Positions 17,359-25,536 of a DNA stretch of 64,000 nucleotides are shown piece by piece. A model generated the notes under the pieces. It did not search any database. It saw only the letters and a program-made list of their open reading frames with translations, and was not told the DNA's origin. How positions within the stretch are numbered: the first letter of the stretch is position 1; the number at the start of each line of letters is the position of its first letter. The DNA lies in contig NZ_JACJSI010000015.1 of assembly GCF_014698065.1 (NCBI RefSeq), positions 1-64,000 of the forward strand. Reading direction: 5' to 3'. A program made the translations under genes and the position numbers. Origin of the DNA: Nostoc flagelliforme FACHB-838 (GTDB lineage Bacteria; Cyanobacteriota; Cyanobacteriia; Cyanobacteriales; Nostocaceae).

Positions 17359-18159
17359 ATGCCTAACAATATCAAACAACAAATTCAAGCAGACTTACAA
17401 CAAGCGAAAGAAACTGGACAATTAAGAACTGAGCGAATTCGAGAAATTGTGAAATCCGCAGTTTCTCAAGTAGCTTCTGAGTTTAAACAAGGTTCTAGTG
17501 AAGTTCGTAGCATTGTCAAAGATGCCGTTTCTGCTGTAATTGATAACTTCCAAGAAAAAGGTAGTGAACTCAAGGATGAAGTAACAGCTTCCATTGAAGG
17601 AGCGTTAGAAGGAATTAATAGCCAAAGACACCAAAACATTGCTAGAACTCAGACAGATATCAAGCGCCTACAGGCTCAACTGGATGGTGAAGAAGAAGAA
17701 CTCCAGCAAGAAGTTGATGTAATTTTGGCAGAGATTGAAGAGACGGGTAAGGAAAAACCTGCTAGTACCAAAACTGCCATTGATTCTGCTGTCAATGCTA
17801 TTAAAGATAGTGATGAAGTCGGACTGTTAAAGAAACGTTACGCGCAACTGCAAGCGCAGCTAGCCATTGTCCGAGCGAATATGGCTGCACGCTATGGCGG
17901 ACGTAATATGGAGGTTCAAGATTATCTAGACGAGGCTAAACACTGGTACGATAAGGCTCGTCCTCAAGCAGAATCTATGGTTGTACAGGTAGGAGAGAAG
18001 CGATCGCAGCTAGAAGATAAACTGGGTGAAGCTGGTACATCTTTAGCTAGAAAAGAGCGCCAAATCAAACAAACATTGAGAGAGTTACTCTTAACGGCGG
18101 CTGATTTATTCAAAGATAAGGAACCCGCTAATAAAGAGCGGGAGACTATTCATAAATAG
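17359..18159 (+). CDS. Coiled-coil protein of unknown function
   Basis: A 266-residue, highly charged helical protein (MPNNIKQQIQADLQQAKETG). Residues about 30-90 form amphipathic repeats resembling LEA/apolipoprotein-like helices (AVSQVASEFKQGSSEVRSIV), then a coiled coil around 95-130 (TDIKRLQAQLDGEEEELQQE), and a final basic helical tail. No signal peptide or membrane segment. The ATG at 17359 is used rather than the TTG two codons earlier. Possible structural or stress role by composition only. It stands alone, followed 41 bp later by an 11-bp-arm hairpin. Confidence 0.75.
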   Translation: MPNNIKQQIQADLQQAKETGQLRTERIREIVKSAVSQVASEFKQGSSEVRSIVKDAVSAVIDNFQEKGSELKDEVTASIEGALEGINSQRHQNIARTQTDIKRLQAQLDGEEEELQQEVDVILAEIEETGKEKPASTKTAIDSAVNAIKDSDEVGLLKKRYAQLQAQLAIVRANMAARYGGRNMEVQDYLDEAKHWYDKARPQAESMVVQVGEKRSQLEDKLGEAGTSLARKERQIKQTLRELLLTAADLFKDKEPANKERETIHK

Positions 18160-18200
18160 GCTAGACTGCTTTTCATAAAAACCCTGATACATATATAATT

Positions 18201-18235
18201 TTAGTAGGGACGCGGCAATGCTGTGTCCCTACTAA
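18201..18235. terminator. Perfect 11-bp-arm hairpin
   Basis: TTAGTAGGGAC (18201-18211) pairs with GTCCCTACTAA (18225-18235). It lies 41 bp beyond the coiled-coil gene stop. No T tract follows directly, so the terminator role is tentative; it is also a common repeat type. Confidence 0.45.
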
Positions 18236-18322
18236 CGTATTTGTAGAATTATTAAATACTCAGCTTTTTTAGAGTGCGTTAAGACGTGTTTTCAAACTAC
18301 TCGTCTTGTCCCATAACTTCTT

Positions 18323-18402
18323 AGATCCCCCTAAATCCCCTTTAAAAAGGGGTACTTTAAGAGATTCTTTGCTCACCTTTTTAAGGGGGGTTGGGGGGAT
18401 TT
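18323..18402. repeat. Imperfect inverted repeat, CCCCTAAATCCCC type
   Basis: The left arm AGATCCCCCTAAATCCCC plus TTTAAAAAGG faces a right arm CCTTTTTAAGGGGGGTTGGG plus GGGATT, about 27 bp each with a short central loop. This element type recurs between Nostoc genes; a related G/C-rich version is at 57874-57945. Confidence 0.7.
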
Positions 18403-18603
18403 AAAGACTTTGAAAACATACCCTAGGCTTTGGTATAACCCACCGCTTGATAAGCTGAAAAATATCTAAATTGCATAATCGTAGGACTATCGTTATAGCG
18501 GTTCTCGACAAGCGTGACGTACAATTTTGACCTCTCTCCTAAAAGGAGAAAGGCTTTGAATTTTTCTTAGGTCTTATAACTTCTAATTCTGGTAGAAACT
18601 AAA

Positions 18604-18637
18604 ATGGTGCGTTACGTCTAAACCCGTAACGCACCAT
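18604..18637. terminator. 13-bp-arm hairpin downstream of YqaE-like gene
   Basis: ATGGTGCGTTACG (18604-18616) pairs perfectly with CGTAACGCACCAT (18625-18637). It lies downstream of the minus-strand YqaE/Pmp3 gene stop at 18669 and could end its transcript. GGTGCGTTACG is also a widespread cyanobacterial repeat motif. Confidence 0.5.
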
Positions 18638-18668
18638 ACTTAAGATTCCCTAAACTTCATCTTGCCTA

Positions 18669-18860
18669 TTAGTAAATATTGCCTTCTCTATTGAGTTGTT
18701 CATCATGCTTGGCAATAACCCAAATTGCATGAATGCTACCGGGTAGCCAACCTAGAACTGTAAGCAAGATGTTAATAAAGAGAGTTGGGCCAACTCCAAC
18801 AGTCAGGAAAACGCCTAAAGGAGGCACTAACAAACCTAGAAGAAAACGAACTAATTTCAT
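18669..18860 (-). CDS. YqaE/Pmp3 family small membrane protein
   Basis: A 63-residue protein with two hydrophobic helices (about 4-24 and 27-50) separated by the PPLGVFLTVGVGPTLFINIL region typical of the UPF0057/Pmp3 family. Members are stress-induced membrane proteins that influence membrane potential in yeast and plants; bacterial roles are poorly known. The family motif PPLGVF is intact, and the length matches the usual 50-65 residues. It is followed on the same strand by the holin-family gene in the reverse order of position (upstream, 139 bp). Confidence 0.87.
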   Translation of the reverse strand: MKLVRFLLGLLVPPLGVFLTVGVGPTLFINILLTVLGWLPGSIHAIWVIAKHDEQLNREGNIY

Positions 18861-18999
18861 GATTTTGCCGTATTTTTGTGATTTTCTTTAATTACAATTA
18901 CATTCTGCTGAAGATACCGAATTAGGAAATCCACCTTCGGACATTTTACTAGGAGTAGAAACGTGGCAATAAAATTGGTCTTTCTACTCCTTCTAATAC

Positions 19000-19398
19000 T
19001 TATCTAGAAGGTAATTCACCTTGTGTTTTTACATCACCACTGCTCGTTAAAAGGTTTCTTTCAACAAAGTAGTTGTTAATGAAGGTATTAGCAAAAGTTA
19101 GAATCACTGGCCCAAGAAGGAAACCAATAATCCCGCGAACTGCGAACCCAGGAACTAGGACTGCTGCTAACCAGAAACACAAACCGTTGACGACGAGCGA
19201 AAATGCTCCAAATGATAGAAAGTTAAGTGGTAGAGAAAGAGCAGACAAAACTGGTTTAACTGAACCGTTAATTAAACCAATTACTAAAGCAGCAATTATA
19301 GCTGCGGGAAAGTTAGCAATATTAACGCCTGGAACAACTAAATCAACAATCAACAGGCTCAAAGCTGTAGCTAGGGCGGTTAATAATGGTGTTAACAT
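19000..19398 (-). CDS. Phage holin family 4 (PF04020-type) membrane protein
   Basis: A 132-residue protein with four predicted transmembrane helices (about 3-23, 30-48, 57-80, 89-110), matching the Phage_holin_4_2 group. Despite the name, members in cyanobacteria are chromosomal membrane proteins of unknown function, not lysis proteins. The LINGSVKPVLSALSLPLNFL loop is the recognisable family core. The C-terminal tail is polar. No phage genes are nearby. Confidence 0.85.
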   Translation of the reverse strand: MLTPLLTALATALSLLIVDLVVPGVNIANFPAAIIAALVIGLINGSVKPVLSALSLPLNFLSFGAFSLVVNGLCFWLAAVLVPGFAVRGIIGFLLGPVILTFANTFINNYFVERNLLTSSGDVKTQGELPSR

Positions 19399-19572
19399 TT
19401 TTTCTTACCTAATCACTAAAGATTTTTTGTAACTTCTTATCTCATCTTCAGCTATGTACTAAGTTTTAACCTCTCTTGCAAGGTAGAATTTGGTTCTACC
19501 GTTAGGCCTATCATTGAGAAAAATATAGCGGTTCCAATACTGCGTAGGTTTTCCTTAAAAAAGCACTCCGAG

Positions 19573-19669
19573 GTAGGTTGGGTTGAGGAACGAAACCCAA
19601 CATTTTCAAGATTTTGTCGGTTTTCACTACCTAACCCTAGGGGGATATTGCTACAACCCAACCTATAAA
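19573..19669. repeat. Dispersed AGGTTGGGTT inverted repeat
   Basis: GTAGGTTGGGTT near 19574 faces CAACCCAACCTATA near 19655, with an inner GTTGGGTT/AAACCCAAC pair (19577-19601). This repeat family is frequent between cyanobacterial genes. It lies between the ferredoxin and holin genes; a 69-aa frame here is not credible. Confidence 0.6.
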
Positions 19670-19682
19670 TTTTCTTAACCGA

Positions 19683-20036
19683 TTAGTATTGCGATCGCTC
19701 AGATTTTCCAGACTCAGGCTGATAGTAAAGGGCTGATTTATACAAGATTTGTTCTTGGTGGGTTTCTAAAGTGCAATCAGACAAAGGGTAAGTTACACAA
19801 GTAACAACATAACCAGCCTGTACTTCGCTTGGACGCAGAAATTTTTGCTCACTTTGATCAACTTCACCGCTAATGAGTTTGGCGACACAGGCAGAACATT
19901 CGCCTTGTTTGCACCCAGATGGTAGGCGAAGACCAGCATCTTCCGCCATATCTATAATATATTGATCATCTGGTACTAGAATGGTGCGATCTAACCCAAG
20001 TGTAGGATTGATAAATCGAACTTGATAAACTGCCAT
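19683..20036 (-). CDS. [2Fe-2S] plant-type ferredoxin
   Basis: A 117-residue electron carrier with cluster ligands Cys42, Cys47, Cys50 and Cys80 in the CX4CX2CX29C arrangement (GCKQGECSAC). The loop has Lys and Glu where photosynthetic PetF usually has RAGACS, and there is a C-terminal extension after the usual end (KSALYYQPESGKSERSQY). It is therefore a divergent ferredoxin, perhaps specialised for a particular oxidoreductase. It starts 13 bp after the stop of tex on the same strand, which suggests co-transcription. Confidence 0.9.
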   Translation of the reverse strand: MAVYQVRFINPTLGLDRTILVPDDQYIIDMAEDAGLRLPSGCKQGECSACVAKLISGEVDQSEQKFLRPSEVQAGYVVTCVTYPLSDCTLETHQEQILYKSALYYQPESGKSERSQY

Positions 20037-20049
20037 CTGCTGTTTGTAA

Positions 20050-22209
20050 TTATTGTTTAACTGCTTTCATCGACAAACTAATCCGCTTCAGTTTCTCGTC
20101 GATTTCTAGCACCTGCACTTTGACTACTTGTCCAACTTTGACAATTTTGTTGGGATCGTCTACAAATCTATCAGCAAGTTGGGATATATGCACCAAGCCA
20201 TCTTGATGTACGCCAATATCAACGAAGGCACCGAAGTTGGCGACGTTTGTCACGATTCCCTCTAGTTCCATTCCTTGCTTTAAATCCCTGATTTCCTTAA
20301 TCCCTTCTCTGAAGGTGGCATATTTAAACTCAGCACGGGGATCTCTACCTGGTTTTTCTAGTTCGCTGAGGATGTCGCGCAGTGTGGGTTCGCCGACGCT
20401 ATCAGTAACGTATTTCTTCAGATTGGTCTTTTTGAGTTTTTCGGCAATTTGCGTCACCTGATTTAATGGCACATTTAGATCAGATGCGATCGCTTCTACT
20501 ACAGAATAACTCTCTGGATGCACTGCTGTATTATCTAATGGGTTGTCACCGTCGCGAATCCGCAGAAAACCCGCCGCTTGTTCAAAGGCTTTCGGCCCCA
20601 ACTTTGGAACTTTCAACAGTTGTCGGCGATTTTTAAAGGCTCCATTCTGGTTGCGATGGGCGACAATATTATTGGCAACAGCTGCCGTAATCCCAGAGAC
20701 GGATGTTAGAAGTTCTTTGGAAGCAGTGTTTAAGTCTACGCCGACGTAGTTAACGCAGCTTTCTACAGTGTCATCTAATTTCTTTTTCAACAACTTCTGA
20801 TCGACATCATGCTGATATTGTCCCACACCAATGGATTTGGGATCGATTTTCACTAGTTCCGCCAAGGGGTCTTGCAAACGGCGACCAATGCTAATCGCAC
20901 CACGCACAGTAATATCTAAATCAGGAAACTCTTCTAGCGCTACTTTACTTGCAGAATATATAGATGCGCCAGACTCATTCACCATTACCTTAACTGGTTT
21001 GCGTTCTATAGTTTGCAATATTTGCGTGACAAATTCCTCTGTCTCGCGGGAGGCTGTACCGTTACCGATGGCAATTAACTCAATTTTGTACTTTTCAATC
21101 AGATTTTTGACAGTTTGTGCGGCTTTGAGTCGTTGTTCAGCCGCTTGGTGGGGAAATACCGCTTGATATTCCAAAAATTTTCCAGTTTGGTCAAGAACAG
21201 CAACTTTACACCCAGTTCTAAATCCAGGGTCTATCGCCAGCGTTGGTTTCATCCCTGCTGGTGCAGACAGCAGCAACTCCCGCAGATTAGTTTCAAATGT
21301 CTTGATAGATTCTATGTCTGCATATATTTTCTTCTCAGAAATTACCTCTCCCATAAGAGAGATTTTCATCAAACGGTTGAATGCATCCTTCAACATGGCC
21401 TGATAAAAATCCCGAACTGACCGAACTTTGGTTTTAATCTCTTTCGACTCCAGATAGTAAAGTACCGTATCCTCATCGAAAGCAATTTCAAAGCTCAATA
21501 TTTTTTCAGTTTCACCCCGACATAACGCCAGCATATTGTGGGGTGCAATATTTTTTACCCTAATTTGATAGTTACGGTACATCTCAAATTTGGTTGTACC
21601 TTCAGGATAATCATCTTTGATGCGAGAAACGAATACCCCTTCTTGTAAAAGATAATCGCGGATATATGCGCGTAATTCAGCTTTTTCAGCGACTTCTTCC
21701 GCTAAAATGTCAGCAGCACCTTTGAGTGCTTCTTCTGCTGTTTTTACTCCCTTAGTTTCCGAAATATACTTAGCCGCTTCTTCCTCCAGGGAAGCTGTTA
21801 CAGCATTTTTTAGATTTAGAGACTTGATGAACTCCGACAGTGGTTCGAGTCCTTTTTCTCTAGCGATGGTGGCGCGAGTGCGTCGTTTTGGTCGATAGGG
21901 TAAGTATAAATCCTCAAGTTCGGTTTTTTGTAAGCAGGATGAGATTTTGGCTTTGAGTTCATCTGTAAGTTTACCTTGTTGGGCGATCGCACTTAAAACC
22001 ACAGATTTTCGTTCTTCCAGTTCTGTTAAATAAGTATATCGATCAGCCAGTTCGCGTAGTTGCACTTCATTCATCTCATCGGTGCGCTCTTTGCGGTAAC
22101 GTGCAATAAAGGGAATTGTTGCACCCTCCGCCAAAAGTTCCAACGCGTTTTGCACCTGATGGGGTTTGAGGTTTATTTCAGTTGCCAGTAGTTGAGGAAT
22201 GTTCAGCAT
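20050..22209 (-). CDS. tex: Tex family RNA-binding transcription accessory protein
   Basis: A 719-residue Tex/Spt6-like protein, expected to bind nucleic acid and to associate with transcription. Domains in order are an N-terminal helical region with ATIPFIARYRKERT (about 29-42), the YqgF/RNase H-like domain (AIDPGFRTGCKVAVLD, about 327-342), HhH helices (VGVDLNTASKELLTSVSGI, about 492-510) and a C-terminal S1 domain (GIVTNVANFGAFVDIGVHQD, about 646-665). All domains are complete. The start ATG at 22209 fits (MLNIPQLLATEINLKPHQVQ). The ferredoxin gene follows it directly. Confidence 0.95.
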   Translation of the reverse strand: MLNIPQLLATEINLKPHQVQNALELLAEGATIPFIARYRKERTDEMNEVQLRELADRYTYLTELEERKSVVLSAIAQQGKLTDELKAKISSCLQKTELEDLYLPYRPKRRTRATIAREKGLEPLSEFIKSLNLKNAVTASLEEEAAKYISETKGVKTAEEALKGAADILAEEVAEKAELRAYIRDYLLQEGVFVSRIKDDYPEGTTKFEMYRNYQIRVKNIAPHNMLALCRGETEKILSFEIAFDEDTVLYYLESKEIKTKVRSVRDFYQAMLKDAFNRLMKISLMGEVISEKKIYADIESIKTFETNLRELLLSAPAGMKPTLAIDPGFRTGCKVAVLDQTGKFLEYQAVFPHQAAEQRLKAAQTVKNLIEKYKIELIAIGNGTASRETEEFVTQILQTIERKPVKVMVNESGASIYSASKVALEEFPDLDITVRGAISIGRRLQDPLAELVKIDPKSIGVGQYQHDVDQKLLKKKLDDTVESCVNYVGVDLNTASKELLTSVSGITAAVANNIVAHRNQNGAFKNRRQLLKVPKLGPKAFEQAAGFLRIRDGDNPLDNTAVHPESYSVVEAIASDLNVPLNQVTQIAEKLKKTNLKKYVTDSVGEPTLRDILSELEKPGRDPRAEFKYATFREGIKEIRDLKQGMELEGIVTNVANFGAFVDIGVHQDGLVHISQLADRFVDDPNKIVKVGQVVKVQVLEIDEKLKRISLSMKAVKQ

Positions 22210-22737
22210 TAGATATCTAAAATGAAAAAATGAAAATGCTACTTCTAAAGGTAATTATGCTAGATCCTTATCCTGGCATCAGACGAAGATTTTAAGCTAA
22301 TTTATCAGATGATTGATCTTAAGAGCGCAATTGGCGAAATCGACAAAATCCACCTATGGAAGTTTTAAACTCTATCAATCTAGGTAATTGAACGAGAGTT
22401 TGTATAGCATAGCGCAGCTTTAGCGAGTTGGCAGAGCGGCAAAATAATTATTGCCATAAGGGATTGTGTACTTCTAAATATGCGAACATCTTGTAGCCTA
22501 CTACGCGCATCATCTACCCTAAATGAAGAAGTTATTCACTAAGTTTTTAACGGTCTTATCTATGGCAGCAATTATTTATATTTGTATAAAAGAAAACATT
22601 ATATAATTTTATTTAATATTTATTTCGCTCGACTGTTGTGCCTAAAACCTGATTAGATGTAGAATCACCCACAATTCCAAAAACAATTTCAAATTTGTTT
22701 TATAAACACTACATCCTTTAGTTCAGAGGTTAGTAAG
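22210..22737. other. Intergenic, no gene seen
   Basis: A 528-bp divergent intergenic region upstream of tex and the small membrane gene. It contains a short GCATAGCGCAGCTTTAGCGA repeat-like motif near 22408 and is otherwise AT-rich. I see no RNA gene or clear operator. Confidence 0.5.
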
Positions 22738-22956
22738 ATGCCTTTGTTTTTCTTGATACCACTGTGTACTGCTTTAATTACTGCCTACTTGTTTAAAAAG
22801 GGTACTGATGAAATTGCATATCTTGCAGCTATGTTTACAGCTATTAGCTTGATATTAACCTTAGTACTAGCACCTTGGCAGATCCAATTGGGATTATTAA
22901 TCATTGTTTTTCTCATTACCAATAAACTTTTGCAGAAAAATGAGTCTAAACAATAG
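22738..22956 (+). CDS. Small membrane protein, 72 aa
   Basis: MPLFFLIPLCTALITAYLFK begins the first of three hydrophobic segments (about 1-19, 27-46, 48-63), ending with a basic/polar tail (LLQKNESKQ). It has a G/AG-rich ribosome site (CAGAGG) 14 bases upstream. I do not recognise a family; small three-helix proteins of this kind are common in cyanobacteria. No partner gene is nearby. Confidence 0.6.
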   Translation: MPLFFLIPLCTALITAYLFKKGTDEIAYLAAMFTAISLILTLVLAPWQIQLGLLIIVFLITNKLLQKNESKQ

Positions 22957-23237
22957 GTAAACAAGTATAAACAGTTAATAATACCAACACCAAAAATTAT
23001 TTTTTCTCAATTTTAGACTGCTGGAGTAATTAAGTTAACCCTCAACTTAGTTCTGTCTAAAATATGCGAATTTGGAGATTTTTATAGGTAGAAAAGGATT
23101 CAGACTATTGATTGCTAACTATCATTTTTACCGTAACCTAGTGTAGCTTTTGCGTTGTAATGCACTCTTTTTGGCGTTTTTGTTCAAGTTGTAATTCTAC
23201 TTTTATAAACTATTAACTCTGATGTATTCTGATACTA

Positions 23238-23530
23238 AGTCTCTACTTGTGCAAGTTTAGTATCCAGAAAGTGCTTCATTAATGTGCAAATCCTCAAAAT
23301 CAAAATTTATCTTTAATAAAGTTTTGGCTTTATGAAGTTTCTGTTTAGCTATCTTATCGGCAAATGAATTTTTAATATTGAGTCCCTACTTATGCAAGTT
23401 TAGTATCTAAAAAGTGCCTCATCAATATACAAATCTTCAAAATCAAAATTTATCTTTAATAAAGAATAAAGTTTTGGTTTTATGAAGTTTTTGTTTAAGT
23501 AGATTTTCAGTAAATGAATTTTTGATGAAG
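23238..23530. repeat. Tandem duplication, two copies of ~143-150 bp
   Basis: Copy 1 (about 23238-23379) and copy 2 (about 23381-23530) share CAAGTTTAGTATC, CAAAATCAAAATTTATCTTT and GTAAATGAATTTTT/GCAAATGAATTTTT blocks in the same order, at roughly 85 percent identity by eye. Copy 2 has a 7-bp-type insertion (AATAAAG repeated). No coding frame is conserved across the copies. Confidence 0.85.
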
Positions 23531-24310
23531 TGTGGCGATAAATTTGCAACATACCTTTGTCATGGTATTCTAGTAAGTAATTATATGTAATAGTAAATTT
23601 GGAGAGAAAATCTTAGTTAAAATTACGAGTAACAATCAAGCAAAACAACACAACTTGTCTAACGCAATGTTATTAACGTCAACTCCGAGTCGATCAACCG
23701 AAGCTAGTTTACATTAGCAGTTTGTATCGTCAAAAACTCCATTTAGACATTCAGTAAAATTCTTTAGAAATCTGTAAACCGCATGACTGTAAAGTGATTC
23801 ATCTATCTACGATTTATGCAACCACGCAGACTTCAATTTTTTTTGTCTTCTTATGTCTAAAAAGAGCAAATATATACGCTCAATTTTAGTGAAGGTTTTT
23901 ATTAATTGGTTTAGTTCTCAGTAGAGATTAAAGATATGTCTGTGAGGCTAAAGAAGTCCTATACTATATCAGTAAATTAATAAACTTTCATAGAGTAACA
24001 TAAAGAACATTTATTAATCGAGTTAGGCTCTGATGTATAGGTTGATGGCTTGGGAATTTCAGTAATGTTTTCAACAATATTTTTACAACAAAATGCAATT
24101 GATGAAAGTTAATGTATGGATTAATCAAAAATTATGGTCATCCATTTTTATTTGTTTAGCTCCATCTGTTGAATATGTAAGTCAAATTCGAGTTGAGCAT
24201 AAGCGATGTCGTTTAGAGCGGGCTACGCCTATGCACAGTGCTAAAGTTTGTCCCGAGAGAGTTTGCAACAAAATCTTCAACTTCGCTACATCGGTATTTT
24301 TTATAACTTA

Positions 24311-24330
24311 GATATTGCGATCGCAATATC
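24311..24330. repeat. Perfect 20-bp palindrome around a HIP1 site
   Basis: GATATTGCGATCGCAATATC is self-complementary across all 20 bases, centred on GCGATCGC. HIP1 octamers normally have no extended symmetry, so this may be a protein-binding site or a methylase-linked site. Confidence 0.7.
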
Positions 24331-24563
24331 ATATTGTTTAAGCAAAACTTGGTTGCAAAGCAATAAAAATGCTTAAGAGACAAGTGTAAAATATTACATT
24401 ATTTAAGTTGTATACTCTGATAATATTGAGCGCTGCCAGATAAAGCAACCATCCTGGAATATTCATAGCATTTAGCTACTAACTCTATGACATGAGTTTC
24501 AACGTTTATTTTGATACGAGTCCTTTAACATAGCCTGACTAATTTTGTTGTCTATTTATTGAA

Positions 24564-24656
24564 ATGGAGGTTAAATTGCAGAGAAGGTATAACCGACCGA
24601 AACGTTCGAAACAACGGACTGTTTACTGTCCGGTTCATACCTACTATATAGATTGA
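24564..24656 (+). CDS. 30-residue micro-ORF upstream of EmrE-like pair
   Basis: ATG 24564 to TGA 24654-24656 encodes a 30-residue, Arg/Lys-rich peptide starting MEVKLQRRYNRPKRSKQRTV, then YCPVHTYYID. GGAGG overlaps the start and GAGG overlaps the stop codon, which lies 12 bp before the ATG of the first transporter, a layout that suggests translational coupling. The CPVH..Y.D ending resembles, from memory, the start of a larger conserved cyanobacterial protein, so it may be a truncated gene rather than a leader peptide. The mRNA can also fold: GGTATAACCG pairs imperfectly with CGGTTCATACC. Confidence 0.45.
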   Translation: MEVKLQRRYNRPKRSKQRTVYCPVHTYYID

Positions 24657-24668
24657 GGCAAATCTACT

Positions 24669-25052
24669 ATGAAATCTATGTCGCAAATTTCCAGCTTAAA
24701 AATAATTCCTTATATCATCCTATTCATCAGTATTGTATTTAGCATTTCTGGGCAATTACTGATGAAACATACCATGAGCCAGACAAATGAGGGACTATTT
24801 GCTTGGGAATTTCTGAAACAATTAACATTAGCTGTTACTGTTTATTGTTTGGGTGTAGTCAATTGGATCTTGGCTCTGCGCTCTGTAAAATTAAGTATTG
24901 CTTATCCACTTACTAGCCTAAACTACGTTGGGATACTTTTCGGGTCATACTACTTCTTTAACGAGGAAATTACATTAACTCGAATAGCAGGAGTCATGAC
25001 TATTTTTCTAGGTGTTCTTTTAGTGGTTATTCCACTAAAAAAATCTATATAA
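24669..25052 (+). CDS. EmrE/ArnE-like small membrane transporter, subunit 1
   Basis: A 127-residue protein with four hydrophobic helices (about 11-31, 46-65, 73-94, 101-122). The GQLLMKHTMSQ end of helix 1 and IAYPLTSLNYVGILFGSYYF in helix 3 match the SMR/EamA half-size group that includes ArnE and ArnF. In that group, two half-size proteins pair and flip undecaprenyl-phosphate-linked aminoarabinose across the membrane. The conserved Glu of multidrug EmrE (helix 1) is absent, favouring lipid-sugar transport over drug efflux. The second subunit follows after 33 bp. Confidence 0.82.
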   Translation: MKSMSQISSLKIIPYIILFISIVFSISGQLLMKHTMSQTNEGLFAWEFLKQLTLAVTVYCLGVVNWILALRSVKLSIAYPLTSLNYVGILFGSYYFFNEEITLTRIAGVMTIFLGVLLVVIPLKKSI

Positions 25053-25085
25053 GTTTGTAGTAAATTTCACAAAAAAATTTAAAAA

Positions 25086-25442
25086 ATGAACGTTATCACT
25101 TGGCTACTTTTAATGATTGTAGTTTTATTAGGAACAACAGCTAATCTCTCACTAAAATATGCACTTTACATTTCTAGCGCTACTAAGGAAGCAAGCACAT
25201 CTATCCTAAATTTGTTATTTTCTCGTTATTTTATGATTTGGTTTATCTGCTATACATTTATGACTCTGTTGTGGCTTTATGTATTGCGGACAATTCCTCT
25301 AAGCCAAGCATTTCCAGTTCTAGGATTAATGTATGCGCTTATACCAATTGCTTCTCACTATCTTCTAAAAGAACAGGTGATATTTAGCCAGTGGTTAGGA
25401 ATTTCCATTATCATAACTGGCGTAGTTTTGGTTGTAAACTAA
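25086..25442 (+). CDS. EmrE/ArnF-like small membrane transporter, subunit 2
   Basis: A 118-residue four-helix protein: LLLMIVVLLGTTANLSLKYA (helix 1), YFMIWFICYTFMTLLWLYVL (helix 2), IPLSQAFPVLGLMYALIPIA (helix 3) and LGISIIITGVVLVV (helix 4). It shares the N-(L/S)-LK-A motif and the P-L-S-Q-A-F-P turn of the ArnF/ArnE-like group, and it probably pairs with the upstream gene product. Two adjacent half-size genes of different sequence are the usual arrangement for an antiparallel heterodimer. Confidence 0.82.
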   Translation: MNVITWLLLMIVVLLGTTANLSLKYALYISSATKEASTSILNLLFSRYFMIWFICYTFMTLLWLYVLRTIPLSQAFPVLGLMYALIPIASHYLLKEQVIFSQWLGISIIITGVVLVVN

Positions 25443-25536
25443 TAGCTGTATAGATAACAACCCAGGTTACTAAATATTGAAAAAAGCCTTTAGCGATAAA
25501 TATCAAAAACATCCCTACAAAAATCTAAATTAATTT

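Larger units (their letters stand above)
18160..18668. other. Intergenic cluster of hairpin-forming repeats
   Basis: A 509-bp gene-free stretch. It holds three independent inverted repeats (18201-18235, 18323-18402, 18604-18637), all resembling dispersed cyanobacterial repeats. The region divides convergent genes, so some hairpins may also act as terminators. Confidence 0.7.
22957..24563. other. Long AT-rich gene-free region
   Basis: About 1.6 kb without a credible gene. It holds a tandem duplication (23238-23530), a 20-bp palindrome (24311-24330) and a short dispersed-repeat motif near 24205-24235 (TTTAGAGCGGGCTACGCC). A 72-codon frame at 24093-24311 runs through that repeat and is not credible. 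A regulatory RNA could hide here. Confidence 0.6.

Noticed and set aside
19452..19661. 69-codon minus-strand ORF before the ferredoxin gene
   Set aside because: It is built from an AGGTTGGGTT inverted repeat and lacks a ribosome site.
24093..24311. 72-codon plus-strand ORF
   Set aside because: It runs through a short dispersed repeat and its composition is not protein-like.
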